26,507 nt of DNA from IMG/VR virus record IMGVR_UViG_3300042350_004798, positions 1 through 26,507 of that record, one strand, 5' to 3'. Origin of the DNA: a virus. The first letter of the stretch is position 1, and the number at the start of each line of letters is the position of its first letter. The notes beneath the pieces are model-generated. The model did not search any database, had not been told where the DNA came from, and saw nothing but the letters and a program-made list of their open reading frames with translations. The translations under genes and the position numbers were made by a program. This document shows, piece after piece, positions 18,864-25,025 of the stretch.

Positions 18864-20072
18864 TTACCTGCGAATCCGAGCGTAAACGCATACGCATCCG
18901 TCTTGGTCCACAGGTAGCACACAGCCGCCTCGGGTAGCGAATCTTAGGAGTGTTCGTTCGACGAACTCACCGGTTCGTTCATCCAAAAACTCCACTTGCT
19001 TGCCTTCGTCGCCTGTGTCAACCTCGCGGAACCGAGCCTGCGGAGCAGGCTCGGTGACCTTGATTCGGCAGTATGTCCATGCGAAATTGTTACACGAATA
19101 AGGAAACCCCGATCCGAAATCAATACTTCGCAGAGTGGCTGTTGTCCATCCTTCTTTCTCACAATCGCGTACTTCACACCAGATTGGCCCGTTCTTGAGA
19201 TCTTCGACGGTTGGCGTTCGCCAACCGGTCGAAGTCTGTTCGGGTTCCGGAGCCTGCGGAGCAGGCTCGGTGACCCTGATCCGGCATTGGTTCCAATGCG
19301 GCGGATCGACGTAGAACCTAGTCTGACGCTGGGCCTCAAATCGCCAAGCTCTTGAATTGTGAACACAAACCAAAAACCCTGGTATCCACGGCTCGTCATG
19401 ATAGTCTCGCACTTCGCACGCAATCGGCCCGTCCTTGAGATCTTCGACGGTTGGCGTTCGCCAACCGGTCGAAGTCTGTTCGGGTTCCGGAGCCTGCGGA
19501 GCAGGCTCAGCAATCGCAACACCAACAACCCCGTTTGCGTCAATCATGCTATTGAGCTTGACCGACACTTCGTGTTCTTTTTCCTGTTCGGGTTTCGGAG
19601 ACTTGTCGACGACTTTGACGTGCCACTCAAAAGAAACACTAGCGTTTGGACTGTTTCTTTCGTATGGCCGCTTGGTTGCGTATTCCATGCCGGTTGTGTT
19701 GCGTTTGTTGTTAGGATTGTGTTTCATGCCCACCAGAATACCCTTCCAAGGTTGTTGGTTTCCCCAGTCCGGGTAGATCATGCACTCAATCGGCCCGTTG
19801 TCGAGATCCGAAAACTTCGGATCTCGGAGTACCTGCGTCTTGATTTCGCAGATTTGCCATCGAACGGTTCTGCCCCTCCAAGACGCATCTCCTTCGAGGT
19901 ATCTGATATTCGAGCCGTCTGACTCAAATCCGAAAAGGTAACGCTCTCGCCACATTTGTGGAACGAGGTCGCGGAAGCGAGCCTTTTGAGGCTCGCCGCC
20001 ATTTGCCAGATCAATCAAATCCTGCCGGGTGACGGGACGCCACCCGGTGACGGTCGCATTTTCAATGCTCAT
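18864..20072 (-). CDS. Modular repeat protein (GWR-T-DL repeats)
   Basis: 402 aa. Three copies of a module beginning GWR-P/T-T---DL are seen: GWRPVTRQDLIDL near the start, then TSTGWRTPTVEDLKDGP and TSTGWRTPTVEDLKNGP about 80 residues apart. Each is followed by a strand-rich domain and a linker EPAPQAPEPEQ. The C-terminus (FREVDTGDEGKQVEF) is different. The first module resembles 10386-11123. Function unknown; Pro-rich linkers suggest beads on a string, for example a binding protein. The two inner modules are nearly identical in DNA over 75 bases. Confidence 0.7.
   Translation of the reverse strand: MSIENATVTGWRPVTRQDLIDLANGGEPQKARFRDLVPQMWRERYLFGFESDGSNIRYLEGDASWRGRTVRWQICEIKTQVLRDPKFSDLDNGPIECMIYPDWGNQQPWKGILVGMKHNPNNKRNTTGMEYATKRPYERNSPNASVSFEWHVKVVDKSPKPEQEKEHEVSVKLNSMIDANGVVGVAIAEPAPQAPEPEQTSTGWRTPTVEDLKDGPIACEVRDYHDEPWIPGFLVCVHNSRAWRFEAQRQTRFYVDPPHWNQCRIRVTEPAPQAPEPEQTSTGWRTPTVEDLKNGPIWCEVRDCEKEGWTTATLRSIDFGSGFPYSCNNFAWTYCRIKVTEPAPQARFREVDTGDEGKQVEFLDERTGEFVERTLLRFATRGGCVLPVDQDGCVCVYARIRR
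19194..19508. repeat. 75-bp direct repeat, copies 240 bp apart
   Basis: Bases 19194-19268 and 19434-19508 are identical, with the offset of 240 bases being exactly 80 codons. Each copy contains two inverted repeats: a long one (for example 19202-19216 with 19219-19234, one bulge) and an 8-bp one (19250-19257/19261-19268). A third partial copy, an 11-bp stem at 19031-19041/19045-19055, lies further down the gene. Such identity fits recent in-frame duplication or gene conversion. Confidence 0.9.
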
Positions 20073-20381
20073 AATTTTGCCCTTGTTCGTAAGTTACGCT
20101 TCGTAGAAATCCGCACAAATAACAACACTTTTGCCCCGCATTTGTAGTTTTTCGCAGGTGCTTTGCTTTTCATCAAGCCAAGCAGATTCGCCTTCGTCGC
20201 CCCTGTATGCCGAGGCGAGTGTACGAGCCTCCTTTTCGTTTTTAGCACGAACTACGACTTCTCGTAGTTCGTCGTAGCTGCATTCAGGTTCAGGTCTGTT
20301 CAAAATGTACAGTGGCATGGTTTCCTCCGAAAGTTGTGAAATGTTTCGACTCTGCCCAGGTTCTACGCTCGGCGTAGAACC
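19802..20381. repeat. Further hairpins, 19.8-20.4 kb
   Basis: Perfect stems: 19802-19812/19816-19826 (11 bp), 19977-19984/19989-19996 (8), 20025-20031/20041-20047 (7), 20247-20257/20262-20272 (11) inside the small gene, and 20359-20368/20372-20381 (10) in the leader before that gene. Confidence 0.88.
20094..20318 (-). CDS. Hypothetical small protein
   Basis: 74 aa, MPLYILNRPEPECSYDELRE, then VVVRAKNEKEARTLASAYRG, with GGAGG before the ATG. The pattern of a strand, an Ala-rich helix and a strand (KSVVICADFYEA) is that of a small alpha/beta domain. It is the first gene of the leftward unit below the non-coding region. Not recognised. Confidence 0.65.
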   Translation of the reverse strand: MPLYILNRPEPECSYDELREVVVRAKNEKEARTLASAYRGDEGESAWLDEKQSTCEKLQMRGKSVVICADFYEA

Positions 20382-20403
20382 ATTTCCAAAATAATCTAAC
20401 CCA

Positions 20404-20432
20404 TTGACATGCGATAGGGGTCTGGTTACAAT
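20404..20432 (+). promoter_or_regulatory. Near-consensus sigma-70 promoter
   Basis: TTGACA (20404-20409) and TACAAT (20427-20432) are separated by exactly 17 bases, a perfect -35 and a five-of-six -10. Transcription would start near 20439-20440 and run rightward, first into the hairpin region and, if not terminated, toward PhoH 650 bases away. This is the only promoter in the window I would call with confidence. Confidence 0.75.
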
Positions 20433-20439
20433 TTACGGC

Positions 20440-20624
20440 ATCTCGTAGGGCCAACTCGGTCGCTAGATGGGTTCGCTGGCCTGATTCCTTAGGGAATTGC
20501 AGGGCCACTGCTAAACAGGGAGCAAGTAAGCGTGATGCCGAAAGCCTCGGAATGCCTGTGTACGATAAGCGATCTACGAGAAAGAAACGTGACCGAAGGG
20601 CGTTGCAACGCCCTTCGGTCTTTT
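20440..20624 (+). ncRNA. Candidate small RNA with own promoter and terminator
   Basis: About 185 nt from the predicted start to the T-run of the terminator. No convincing ORF lies here. The 5' end TCTCGTAG (20441-20448) can pair with CTACGAGA (20574-20581) just before the terminator. GGCCA/TGGCC (20449-20453/20477-20481) and ATTCC/GGAAT near 20484 give internal stems. No known RNA family was recognised; group I intron, tmRNA and tRNA motifs were looked for and not found. It may be a regulatory RNA or an attenuated leader for the rightward operon. Confidence 0.45.
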
Positions 20625-20662
20625 CGCGTTTCGCAACAAAAACACGTTTCTTTCTCGTAGAT
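20572..20662. repeat. 20-bp perfect inverted repeat around the terminator
   Basis: 20572-20591 is the exact reverse complement of 20643-20662, with 51 bases between, which include the terminator stem. The outer stem can form only in RNA that has passed the terminator. Its left arm shares CTACGAGA with the partner of the transcript's 5' end, so three segments compete for pairing. Confidence 0.9.
20591..20624 (+). terminator. Intrinsic terminator, 14-bp stem
   Basis: 20591-20604 pairs perfectly with 20607-20620 (GACCGAAGGGCGTT), leaving a two-base centre, so the working loop is TGCA or similar. TTTT follows at once, then CGCG. The T-run is short, so read-through may be substantial. It lies about 150 bases after the promoter and inside a larger 20-bp inverted repeat. 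Confidence 0.6.
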
Positions 20663-21085
20663 AAACGACGAGCTATTCGTAACAAAACTCAATACGCTGG
20701 CCCCCACTACGGAGGGCAGGCTACTCCACCGAACAGGCGGTGGCAGGTAAACTTCGGTACGGCGAAAGGGGCACTGCCTACTAGGCAGTTCCACGCAACG
20801 GGTGGGTGGTCGATCCCACAATAAGAACAACGCCGTGGTCACTCTCTGATTCCAGATAAACCAAAAGCCCTGCCGGTGGTTCCCAAACACCGGAAGAAAC
20901 CGTACCGAGAGCCATAAGTAACCAGCGTCCCCCTAGCGGGGAACTTGATTTCCTTCTGTATGGTGGGGAATCAGGAGGGATGTTCGTTTGGCTTTTTCCG
21001 AACTTGGCAGGAAGTTTTCCTGCCGCTCGAAGTCGGCTACAATGGTGGGCAGTCTTGCCCACCACTCTTACCTAGAAAGCCAAAA
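20663..21085 (+). other. Gene-free leader region with foldable sequence before PhoH
   Basis: No coding frame is convincing here. CGGTACGG (20755-20762) can pair with CCGTACCG (20900-20907), enclosing ACTGCCT/AGGCAGT (20773-20779/20783-20789) and CCGGTG/CACCGG (20873-20878/20888-20893). CCACCG/CGGTGG (20726-20731/20738-20743) lies just outside. TCCCC/GGGGA follows at 20928-20942. Nearer the gene are an 8-bp stem (21006-21013/21017-21024) and a 9-bp stem (21043-21051/21056-21064). The density suggests a structured 5' leader, but no riboswitch class was recognised. Confidence 0.4.
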
Positions 21086-21712
21086 ATGGCTAAGCCTGAG
21101 CCGGTCGTAGATCCTAGTCCTCGTCGAAAGTTCAACGCGAGTCAGGAATCGGGTATGAAACTTTTGCAGGAATTCCCGATAGTGGCCCTAGTCGGCCCGG
21201 CGGGTTCGGGCAAGACGCACCTTGCCCTCGAATACGCCGGGTGGGCGATTCGCAGGCAGAGGGCCGAACGAGTCTTTTTCGTTCGGTCCCCGGTTGAGAT
21301 GGGTCGCAGTTCGCTGGGGTTCATCCCCGGCGAACCGAACGAAAAGATGGCCCCCTACGTCGCGCACGCCAAGGAGATCGCCAAGTCGATTGGCATCAGC
21401 GAACACGCGCTGAGCGTCGTTCCGCTGTGCTACGTTCAGGGGCGGACTTTCACCGATGCTGTGGTGATTGTGGACGAGTGCCAAGTCCTCGACTTGGACG
21501 AGTTCAGAGCCATCGTCACTCGACTCGGCAAAGGATCTTCGATGATTTTTTGCGGAGATCCCGCTCAGGATACTAGACACCGTGGGCAATTCCGAGTATT
21601 TTTAGACAAGATCGAGGGCTTGTCGTGCGTTGCGGTTCAGCAGTTTTCAACTGCTGACAACATGCGCCACCCTGCGATTGTTGAAATACTCAATGCTTTG
21701 GAGGATGCCTGA
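21086..21712 (+). CDS. phoH: PhoH-family P-loop ATPase
   Basis: 208 aa from MAKPEPVVDPSPRRKFNASQ. An in-frame ATG at 20945 would add 47 residues that look like leader sequence rather than protein. Walker A is GPAGSGKT (37-44), Walker B VIVDECQ (127-133), and CGDPAQDTRH follows, all typical of PhoH. The family binds RNA or DNA and is very common in phages; its role there is unsettled. It opens the rightward operon, but no strong ribosome site is visible, fitting control by its structured leader. Hairpins at 21264-21286 (8 bp), 21481-21497 (7) and 21637-21657 (9). Confidence 0.9.
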   Translation: MAKPEPVVDPSPRRKFNASQESGMKLLQEFPIVALVGPAGSGKTHLALEYAGWAIRRQRAERVFFVRSPVEMGRSSLGFIPGEPNEKMAPYVAHAKEIAKSIGISEHALSVVPLCYVQGRTFTDAVVIVDECQVLDLDEFRAIVTRLGKGSSMIFCGDPAQDTRHRGQFRVFLDKIEGLSCVAVQQFSTADNMRHPAIVEILNALEDA

Positions 21713-21903
21713 TGGTCAATTTTCTGTACGCCACACTCGGTGCTATTTTGCTGGTCGGACTGGCCGGTTGCATGTACATCGAGCTTGATTCTCGATCTCG
21801 GAGACTCGACACTCTCACCAAGGAGTTCGAGATCCGCATCGCGGAACTCGAAGTCCGTGTAGGCGAATACGAAGTGCAAAGCACTTCGACGGGTGCAGAA
21901 TGA
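21712..21903 (+). CDS. Small membrane-anchored coiled-coil protein
   Basis: 63 aa. VNFLYATLGAILLVGLAGCMYI is a membrane segment with a lipobox-like LAGC, followed by a charged coiled coil (RRLDTLTKEFEIRIAELEVR). Its start overlaps the PhoH stop (TGATG). First of a series of tiny membrane proteins. An 8-bp hairpin (21870-21877/21881-21888) sits near the end. Confidence 0.65.
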   Translation: MVNFLYATLGAILLVGLAGCMYIELDSRSRRLDTLTKEFEIRIAELEVRVGEYEVQSTSTGAE

Positions 21904-22082
21904 CCCCCACCGAAGCCAACACAAGAAACATCGAAGCTCTGATCCTCATGACGCAAGTGCTGTGGGTACTTTTGGCTGTTATTTTCGTTTTCGGAGTGCC
22001 CTGGCTTTACGAATTGGAGCAACGACTCGATAGGTTCGAGGCGTTGCACCCTGAACCCGTTTGCGAGAAGTGCGGCAAATGA
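21900..22082 (+). CDS. Small membrane protein with CxxC tail
   Basis: 60 aa. NIEALILMTQVLWVLLAVIF plus VFGVPWLYELE is hydrophobic, and the end, PVCEKCGK, offers a CxxC knuckle. ATGA overlaps at both ends. Function unknown. Confidence 0.6.
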   Translation: MTPTEANTRNIEALILMTQVLWVLLAVIFVFGVPWLYELEQRLDRFEALHPEPVCEKCGK

Positions 22083-22300
22083 TTAACCTAATCGGCGACT
22101 TCATAAAAGCAGCGAGGGCGGAAGCAGTTCGGATCGAATCGAATCCGTGGTTCGCTTGGTTGCCTGAGTCTTGGGAAGATTTCAGCTACCTCTGTGCGTT
22201 CTACTTTGCGATGTGTTGCCTCGGGGTAGTGGTGTTGCTACCTATCGCTGTGTTGTTGCTGGCTGGGTACGCTTGTGGGCATTTAGCAGGAGTTTGGTAA
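22079..22300 (+). CDS. Small membrane protein
   Basis: 73 aa from MINLIGDFIKAARAEAVRIE; the ATG overlaps the upstream TGA. FAMCCLGVVVLLPIAVLLLA near the C-terminus is a membrane segment, preceded by an aromatic patch (PWFAWLPESWEDFSYL). Function unknown. Confidence 0.6.
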   Translation: MINLIGDFIKAARAEAVRIESNPWFAWLPESWEDFSYLCAFYFAMCCLGVVVLLPIAVLLLAGYACGHLAGVW

Positions 22301-22301
22301 T

Positions 22302-22448
22302 ATGACTGAAACTGGACTAATCACTTGGTACATCGTTCAGCTTGTGCTATGGACTGGGCCTTTCGGCGTGGCGGCATTTTTGGTGGGTTGTTTCTTCGCA
22401 GGCTATTTTTTAGGCCGTTGGCTGTCTAATCGGGGGCGTGGTAAATGA
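22302..22448 (+). CDS. Small two-segment membrane protein
   Basis: 48 aa, MTETGLITWYIVQLVLWTGP then FGVAAFLVGCFFAGYFLG and a basic tail (RWLSNRGRGK). AGGAG lies ten bases before the ATG. Its TGA overlaps the next ATG. The tight fit in the operon supports it. Confidence 0.6.
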   Translation: MTETGLITWYIVQLVLWTGPFGVAAFLVGCFFAGYFLGRWLSNRGRGK

Positions 22449-22600
22449 AACGGGCAAGAAAGCGCGTGGCTAGGGCGGTTTTTGTTATGGTTTGGTTCGC
22501 GTTCCTACCGTTCGCTTTTGCGCATGTGGTGCTAGAGGCGATTATGCTCGGAGTCTACTCAATGCTTGACAGCCTAGAGGAAATCGCAAATGACGAATGA
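22445..22600 (+). CDS. Small membrane protein with basic head
   Basis: 51 aa, MKRARKRVARAVFVMVWFAF then LPFAFAHVVLEAIML and an acidic tail (DSLEEIANDE). The positive-inside rule places the N-terminus in the cytoplasm. Overlaps the next gene by 11 bases. Function unknown. Confidence 0.6.
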   Translation: MKRARKRVARAVFVMVWFAFLPFAFAHVVLEAIMLGVYSMLDSLEEIANDE

Positions 22601-22775
22601 ACACGACGAAATCAAACACCTGCGGGGTCAAATGCGAAGCATCGAAAACGATGTTGGGCAAATGAACGCCAACACCCTGCTGTTGGTGCTTATCTCAGCG
22701 ACTAGCCTCATGCTCAATCTCGTCCAGATTATTTTATTTGCTGTTTTCATGTCGCAACAAGGGAGCGGACAATGA
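22590..22775 (+). CDS. Small tail-anchored coiled-coil protein
   Basis: 61 aa. A charged N-terminal helix (HDEIKHLRGQMRSIENDVGQ) precedes one membrane segment (LLLVLISATSLMLNLVQIIL). The layout resembles 7536-7697. Coupled by ATGA to the next gene. Confidence 0.6.
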   Translation: MTNEHDEIKHLRGQMRSIENDVGQMNANTLLLVLISATSLMLNLVQIILFAVFMSQQGSGQ

Positions 22776-23101
22776 CCGAAGCCAAAGTGCCAGAAGTACA
22801 CATCGAACCGAAGATCCAACAGATCCAACTGAGAGTGGTTTCCGAAGTGCCGAGTTCGGTTGAGCCGTTCATGCTGCTTTCGGCAGTTTCGTTTGTTTTG
22901 TGCGGTGTTTTGATCTTCACTTGCATTGTCCTGAGCCTCCGACTACAGCGACTCGAAGCCTACCAAGGCATCGACTCAGTCGGAAAGGTAATCAAGGACT
23001 CCGATTGGAGGCAAGACCACAAGAGACTCAACGACAACGTCAATTCGGCTGTTGATTCCATCAACAGCCGAATAGAGAAACTGGAAGGGGAAACCAAGTA
23101 A
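22772..23101 (+). CDS. Membrane protein with soluble flanks
   Basis: 109 aa. A strand-rich N-terminal part (VPEVHIEPKIQQIQLRVVSE), one membrane segment (FMLLSAVSFVLCGVLIFTCI), and a C-terminal coiled coil (DHKRLNDNVNSAVDSINSRI). A perfect 13-bp hairpin, 23043-23055/23061-23073, encodes part of that coil. The stop overlaps a possible 22-codon ORF. Confidence 0.65.
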   Translation: MTEAKVPEVHIEPKIQQIQLRVVSEVPSSVEPFMLLSAVSFVLCGVLIFTCIVLSLRLQRLEAYQGIDSVGKVIKDSDWRQDHKRLNDNVNSAVDSINSRIEKLEGETK

Positions 23102-23169
23102 TGGCATTGCTTCTGTTCGTGTTTTGGGTAGGCTTTCTTTGTCTCGTATGTTCAGGACTCGGTAAATGA
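23101..23169 (+). CDS. 22-residue hydrophobic ORF
   Basis: MALLLFVFWVGFLCLVCSGL plus GK. Very short, but it starts in the upstream stop codon and its TGA overlaps the next ATG, exactly as with its neighbours. It may be a genuine single-span micropeptide. Confidence 0.35.
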   Translation: MALLLFVFWVGFLCLVCSGLGK

Positions 23170-23279
23170 TCGAACCCATTGGATCAAGTCTTTCGCCCCT
23201 AGTGTTCGAGTTGTTGCATTTAGCGATATGTTATTCTACCGCTCGACTGGTGGTCATACGATTCCAGATGCCGGATTAA
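23166..23279 (+). CDS. 37-residue ORF
   Basis: MIEPIGSSLSPLVFELLHLA followed by ICYSTARLVVIRFQMPD. Starts with an ATGA overlap and ends ten bases before the next ATG. Moderately hydrophobic. Support is positional only. Confidence 0.35.
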   Translation: MIEPIGSSLSPLVFELLHLAICYSTARLVVIRFQMPD

Positions 23280-23288
23280 GGACAGCGA

Positions 23289-23534
23289 ATGACGAGCGAA
23301 CCCAAAGTACCCGAAGAAACCCAAGACCCCTGGGAGTCGGCAACGGCGATGCGTTGCCGAGACGAAACCAAACCGGATCAACACACCCAAGAATCACAGC
23401 CGGTAGACTGGATCGGCACGTTGGTGCTTTTCGTTGTGCTGTACTCGCTGGTTGTGGGTGCTTACCTTGCAGGTAAGCACCAAGACACCATCCAAAAGAA
23501 GATCGAACAAGTGCGAAGGAACTGGGCGAAATGA
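23289..23534 (+). CDS. Small single-span membrane protein
   Basis: 81 aa. An acidic, Pro/Gln-rich head (EPKVPEETQDPWESATAMRC) precedes a membrane segment (WIGTLVLFVVLYSLVVGAYL) and a basic tail (KHQDTIQKKIEQVRRNWAK). Hairpins at 23337-23360 (9 bp) and 23457-23481 (11 bp), the second at the end of the membrane segment. Stop overlaps the next ATG. Confidence 0.65.
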   Translation: MTSEPKVPEETQDPWESATAMRCRDETKPDQHTQESQPVDWIGTLVLFVVLYSLVVGAYLAGKHQDTIQKKIEQVRRNWAK

Positions 23535-23866
23535 TCGACTTCCCACGAGACAAACGCAAGTGGACGATCTTCCACAAGATCGCCCACTCCAACCCTAGAA
23601 TCGGAGCCCAGTTGCTTGTAGTCCTGGAGGACTACAAGCAGGAAAAAAGCGAGATTCGACAATGGCTTACCGACGTTGAATTGATTGACAGTCTCATGCG
23701 AAGCCACCCCGAAATCATAGCACACTCAACCGTGTCGGGATGGCAGAACTTTCTCAAAAAGGTGCGTAATGGCAAAATCGAAATCACTACTCGGAAGCCT
23801 CCAAAAAACCGTAGCCGAAAAGCAGGAAAAGCTCCAACAGGCCGCCGAGTCGCAAAAGCCAAATGA
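23531..23866 (+). CDS. Hypothetical protein, overlaps metallophosphatase start
   Basis: 111 aa. Helical core (IGAQLLVVLEDYKQEKSEIR, VSGWQNFLKKVRNG) and a strikingly basic tail (RKPPKNRSRKAGKAPTGRR) encoded in the 98 bases that overlap the next gene in another frame. A 12-bp hairpin (23633-23644/23649-23660) and a 7-bp one (23565-23582) lie inside. Function unknown. Confidence 0.6.
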   Translation: MIDFPRDKRKWTIFHKIAHSNPRIGAQLLVVLEDYKQEKSEIRQWLTDVELIDSLMRSHPEIIAHSTVSGWQNFLKKVRNGKIEITTRKPPKNRSRKAGKAPTGRRVAKAK

Positions 23867-25025
23867 CCTCTCGGCCACGTTCTCCGACGATGTCGGAGAT
23901 CTTGTCTACCACGGAGACAAGATCAAAACGGTAGAAGAACTGCTCTCGCACGCCAAAGTCGATCTCGACGTTTGGGAAGTCGCTGAGTACAAAATCAATC
24001 GCTGGGAAGTCGCCGGGAAGCGAAAAGTTGCCATAGGCACAAAGAGCATCGAAACGCTGTGGCAAGTCCCCAACTTGCAGATCACAGTCAAGCTCCGCCG
24101 AAAGGCCCCCAAGACGATCCAAGAGGGCATCCTTGGCTTGATCGCCAAGTTCCCCCAAGCACCCAAGCCAAAGCCCCGCAAGGCTCGCCCCGCTTCGCAT
24201 CTCGTTGAATTCAGCCTGTACGACTGCCACTTCGGGAAGCTCTGTTGGGGGAAGCAAACAGGGTCGGATGACTACGATCTCCAAATAGCCACCGAGGACT
24301 ATACCCAAGCCGTCGATCACATGGCCGAGCATGTGAGTCACTATGCCGTCGACGAGGTCGTCATTCCCCTTGGGAATGACTTCCTCCACTTCGATGACTT
24401 CTCTACCAAGGCCACAACCAAGGGCACAATCGTCGATTCCACCGACGACCGGCCAACGAAGGTATTCCGAGCCGGATACGGCGTGTTGAAACACGCCGCT
24501 GATGTCGCCTTGCAGATCGCAAACAAAGTCCACTTTGTTTGGGTTCCGGGCAACCACGACTACCACGCAAGCTGGTACTTGGCTGAGCTTCTGAGCATCC
24601 ACTTTGCGAAGGACTCTCGCGTTGTCGTCGACAACGCTGAGACTCGCAAGCACAGACTCTACGGGAAAAACCTGATCGGATGGGACCACGGGGAAGGTAT
24701 GAGCCTGGAAAAGTTGGCCCACACCATGCCGATTGAAGCCGCCGAGTATTGGAGCCAAAGTGTGTACCGGTACATGCGAGTCGGCCACTTCCACAAAAAG
24801 AAGCAGATCCGCCACCTGAACACGGATACCTATGAGGGTATCCGTGTTGACGTTATCCCGAGCTTGTCCTCTACGGACAAGTGGCACTACAAAAATGGAT
24901 ACATCGGCAGCCAAAGGGCCGCCGAGGTCGCTGTATGGGACAAGGAAGCTGGCATGATTGCCAGCTTCACAGTTGAGGCACAAAGCGCAATCGAAAATAG
25001 GAAAAAGCAGCATGGTAAAGGCTAG
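23769..25025 (+). CDS. Calcineurin-like metallophosphoesterase
   Basis: 418 aa. The metal-binding motifs appear in the usual order: D-x-H (152-154, YDCHFG), GND (202-204), GNHD (261-264), a His in GWDHG (304-308) and GHFH (339-342). About 145 residues precede the phosphatase, including a helical start and a beta-rich part. Related phage enzymes are annotated as phosphatases or nucleases; the substrate is unknown here. The gene holds at least twelve perfect hairpins of 6-12 bp, eleven of them in codon register. Confidence 0.88.
   Translation: MAKSKSLLGSLQKTVAEKQEKLQQAAESQKPNDLSATFSDDVGDLVYHGDKIKTVEELLSHAKVDLDVWEVAEYKINRWEVAGKRKVAIGTKSIETLWQVPNLQITVKLRRKAPKTIQEGILGLIAKFPQAPKPKPRKARPASHLVEFSLYDCHFGKLCWGKQTGSDDYDLQIATEDYTQAVDHMAEHVSHYAVDEVVIPLGNDFLHFDDFSTKATTKGTIVDSTDDRPTKVFRAGYGVLKHAADVALQIANKVHFVWVPGNHDYHASWYLAELLSIHFAKDSRVVVDNAETRKHRLYGKNLIGWDHGEGMSLEKLAHTMPIEAAEYWSQSVYRYMRVGHFHKKKQIRHLNTDTYEGIRVDVIPSLSSTDKWHYKNGYIGSQRAAEVAVWDKEAGMIASFTVEAQSAIENRKKQHGKG
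23881..24968. repeat. Hairpin series inside the metallophosphatase gene
   Basis: Perfect stems: 23881-23888/23892-23899 (8 bp), 23898-23907/23915-23924 (10), 24062-24067/24073-24078 (6), 24132-24137/24144-24149 (6), 24317-24323/24330-24336 (7), 24360-24368/24372-24380 (9), 24479-24487/24490-24498 (9), 24520-24529/24532-24541 (10), 24619-24626/24630-24637 (8), 24819-24830/24837-24848 (12), 24863-24869/24875-24881 (7), 24945-24954/24959-24968 (10). All except 24863 are in codon register, for example GTC-ATT-CCC against GGG-AAT-GAC. Confidence 0.92.

Noticed and set aside
20440-20625. Group I intron core, suggested by AATTGCAGGG and CTAAACAGGG
   Set aside because: No matching P7 or GACTA-type element and no split gene flanking it.
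20870-20893. tRNA T-arm (GGTGGTTCCCAAACACC)
   Set aside because: Loop length is nine and no acceptor or anticodon stems can be drawn around it.
23787-25013. Long 408-codon frame on the opposite strand of the metallophosphatase
   Set aside because: It mirrors the phosphatase gene, has no recognisable domains, and no ribosome site; a by-product of codon bias.
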